Shown piece by piece: positions 63,639-64,000 of a DNA stretch of 64,000 bases; the first letter of the stretch is position 1; each line of letters opens with the position of its first letter. This DNA is from Xenorhabdus sp. BG5 (lineage in GTDB: Bacteria; Pseudomonadota; Gammaproteobacteria; Enterobacterales; Enterobacteriaceae): NCBI RefSeq assembly GCF_015163665.1, contig NZ_JADEUG010000007.1:1-64000 (forward strand), written 5' to 3'. The translations under genes were made by a program, and so were the position numbers. A model generated the notes under the pieces. It did not search any database, was not told where the DNA came from, and saw only the letters and a list, made by a program, of their open reading frames with translations.

Positions 63639-64000
63639 ATGAGCCCGTTAAAGAAAAAATCACCGGCGAAACCTTCCGCTGGTAAGCAAAAAAGAAAAAG
63701 TCGCGCAGAGCTGGATGCAGAAGGGCGCGAACGTAAAAGCCAGAAAAAACAACGTGGTAAACCGTCAGGCAGCCGTCATAACGGTCATGACAGTAATAAA
63801 AAGCGTTCAGTAGCCAAGCAGGAAAAAGATTCACGCATTGGCAGTAAAGTTCCTGTTCCTCTGATCGTTGGTGAGAAAGAGAGGGTAGTGAAACCAACGG
63901 TTAAGCCGGCTATAGAGAAACAGAAACCTCGCCTGTCCCCGCAGGAAGAGCTGGACATGTTGGAAAATGATGAGCGATTGGATGACTTATTGGCACGTCT
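63639..64000 (+). CDS. yihI: YihI, Der GTPase-activating protein (5' part)
   Basis: YihI stimulates the Der GTPase and modulates ribosome assembly. The visible 120 residues show the basic Lys/Arg/Ser-rich N terminus ([20 protein letters not shown]), the family phrases [18 protein letters not shown] and [20 protein letters not shown], all as in E. coli YihI (169 residues). The gene runs off the window end. ATG 63639 is the natural start, although its ribosome site is weak. Confidence 0.93.
   Translation, partial: MSPLKKKSPAKPSAGKQKRKSRAELDAEGRERKSQKKQRGKPSGSRHNGHDSNKKRSVAKQEKDSRIGSKVPVPLIVGEKERVVKPTVKPAIEKQKPRLSPQEELDMLENDERLDDLLAR

Noticed and set aside
1-64000. CRISPR arrays, rRNA or tRNA genes
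   Set aside because: Scanning found no regularly spaced repeats of 25-40 bases, and no tRNA cloverleaf or rRNA signature sequence was recognised.

Overview
The window looks like a chromosomal segment of an insect-associated member of the Enterobacterales (Morganellaceae), most probably Xenorhabdus, with Photorhabdus as the alternative. Most proteins read as close relatives of E. coli housekeeping proteins in familiar blocks (glpEGR-nfuA-gntX-bioH, feoABC-tex-greB-ompR-envZ, pstSCAB-phoU). EnvZ is only 337 residues and lacks nearly all of its periplasmic domain, a trait known from Xenorhabdus nematophila. This assignment is inference from gene content, because no rRNA or other marker lies in the window.

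Layout. 1-0.75 kb: debris of two insertion sequences (IS3 and IS982 families). 0.75-14.4 kb: a complete phenylacetate catabolic locus. paaABCDEFGHIJK runs on the minus strand, paaX follows it, and paaZ diverges; a textbook PaaX operator sits in front of paaA, and paaY is absent. 14.6-16.3 kb: an O-methyltransferase gene and soxR behind a near-perfect SoxR promoter. 16.3-22.8 kb: a yhf operon (yhfZYX-php-yhfUTS) lacking yhfW. 23.6-25.1 kb: a secreted adenosine deaminase-like protein. 25.2-31.4 kb: glpD, glpR, glpG, glpE, nfuA, gntX, bioH.

31.4-42.6 kb is an accessory island bracketed by two OsmC-family paralogues in direct orientation. Inside are an AraC-type regulator, an EmrAB-like exporter pair, and a tightly coupled six-gene operon: LuxE-like adenylating enzyme, IscU-like scaffold, cysteine desulfurase, fatty acyl-AMP ligase, acyl carrier protein and flavin monooxygenase. 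Start and stop codons overlap at four of the five junctions. I do not recognise this combination. It reads as a small biosynthetic system that loads an acyl group on a carrier protein and may add sulfur from cysteine; this is the best candidate for an undescribed system here.

42.7-64 kb returns to core genome: feoCBA with a perfect FNR site, tex, greB, ompR-envZ, pstSCAB-phoU with Pho boxes repeating every 11 bp, an amino-acid ABC transporter without an ATPase gene, an SmvA-like efflux pump divergent from its TetR regulator, the adenine permease adeP with a PurR box, a GT39-like membrane glycosyltransferase, and the start of yihI cut by the window end.

The work is from reading alone. Family names rest on recognised motifs and remembered homologues, not on a search, and start codons were chosen from Shine-Dalgarno spacing and homologue length.
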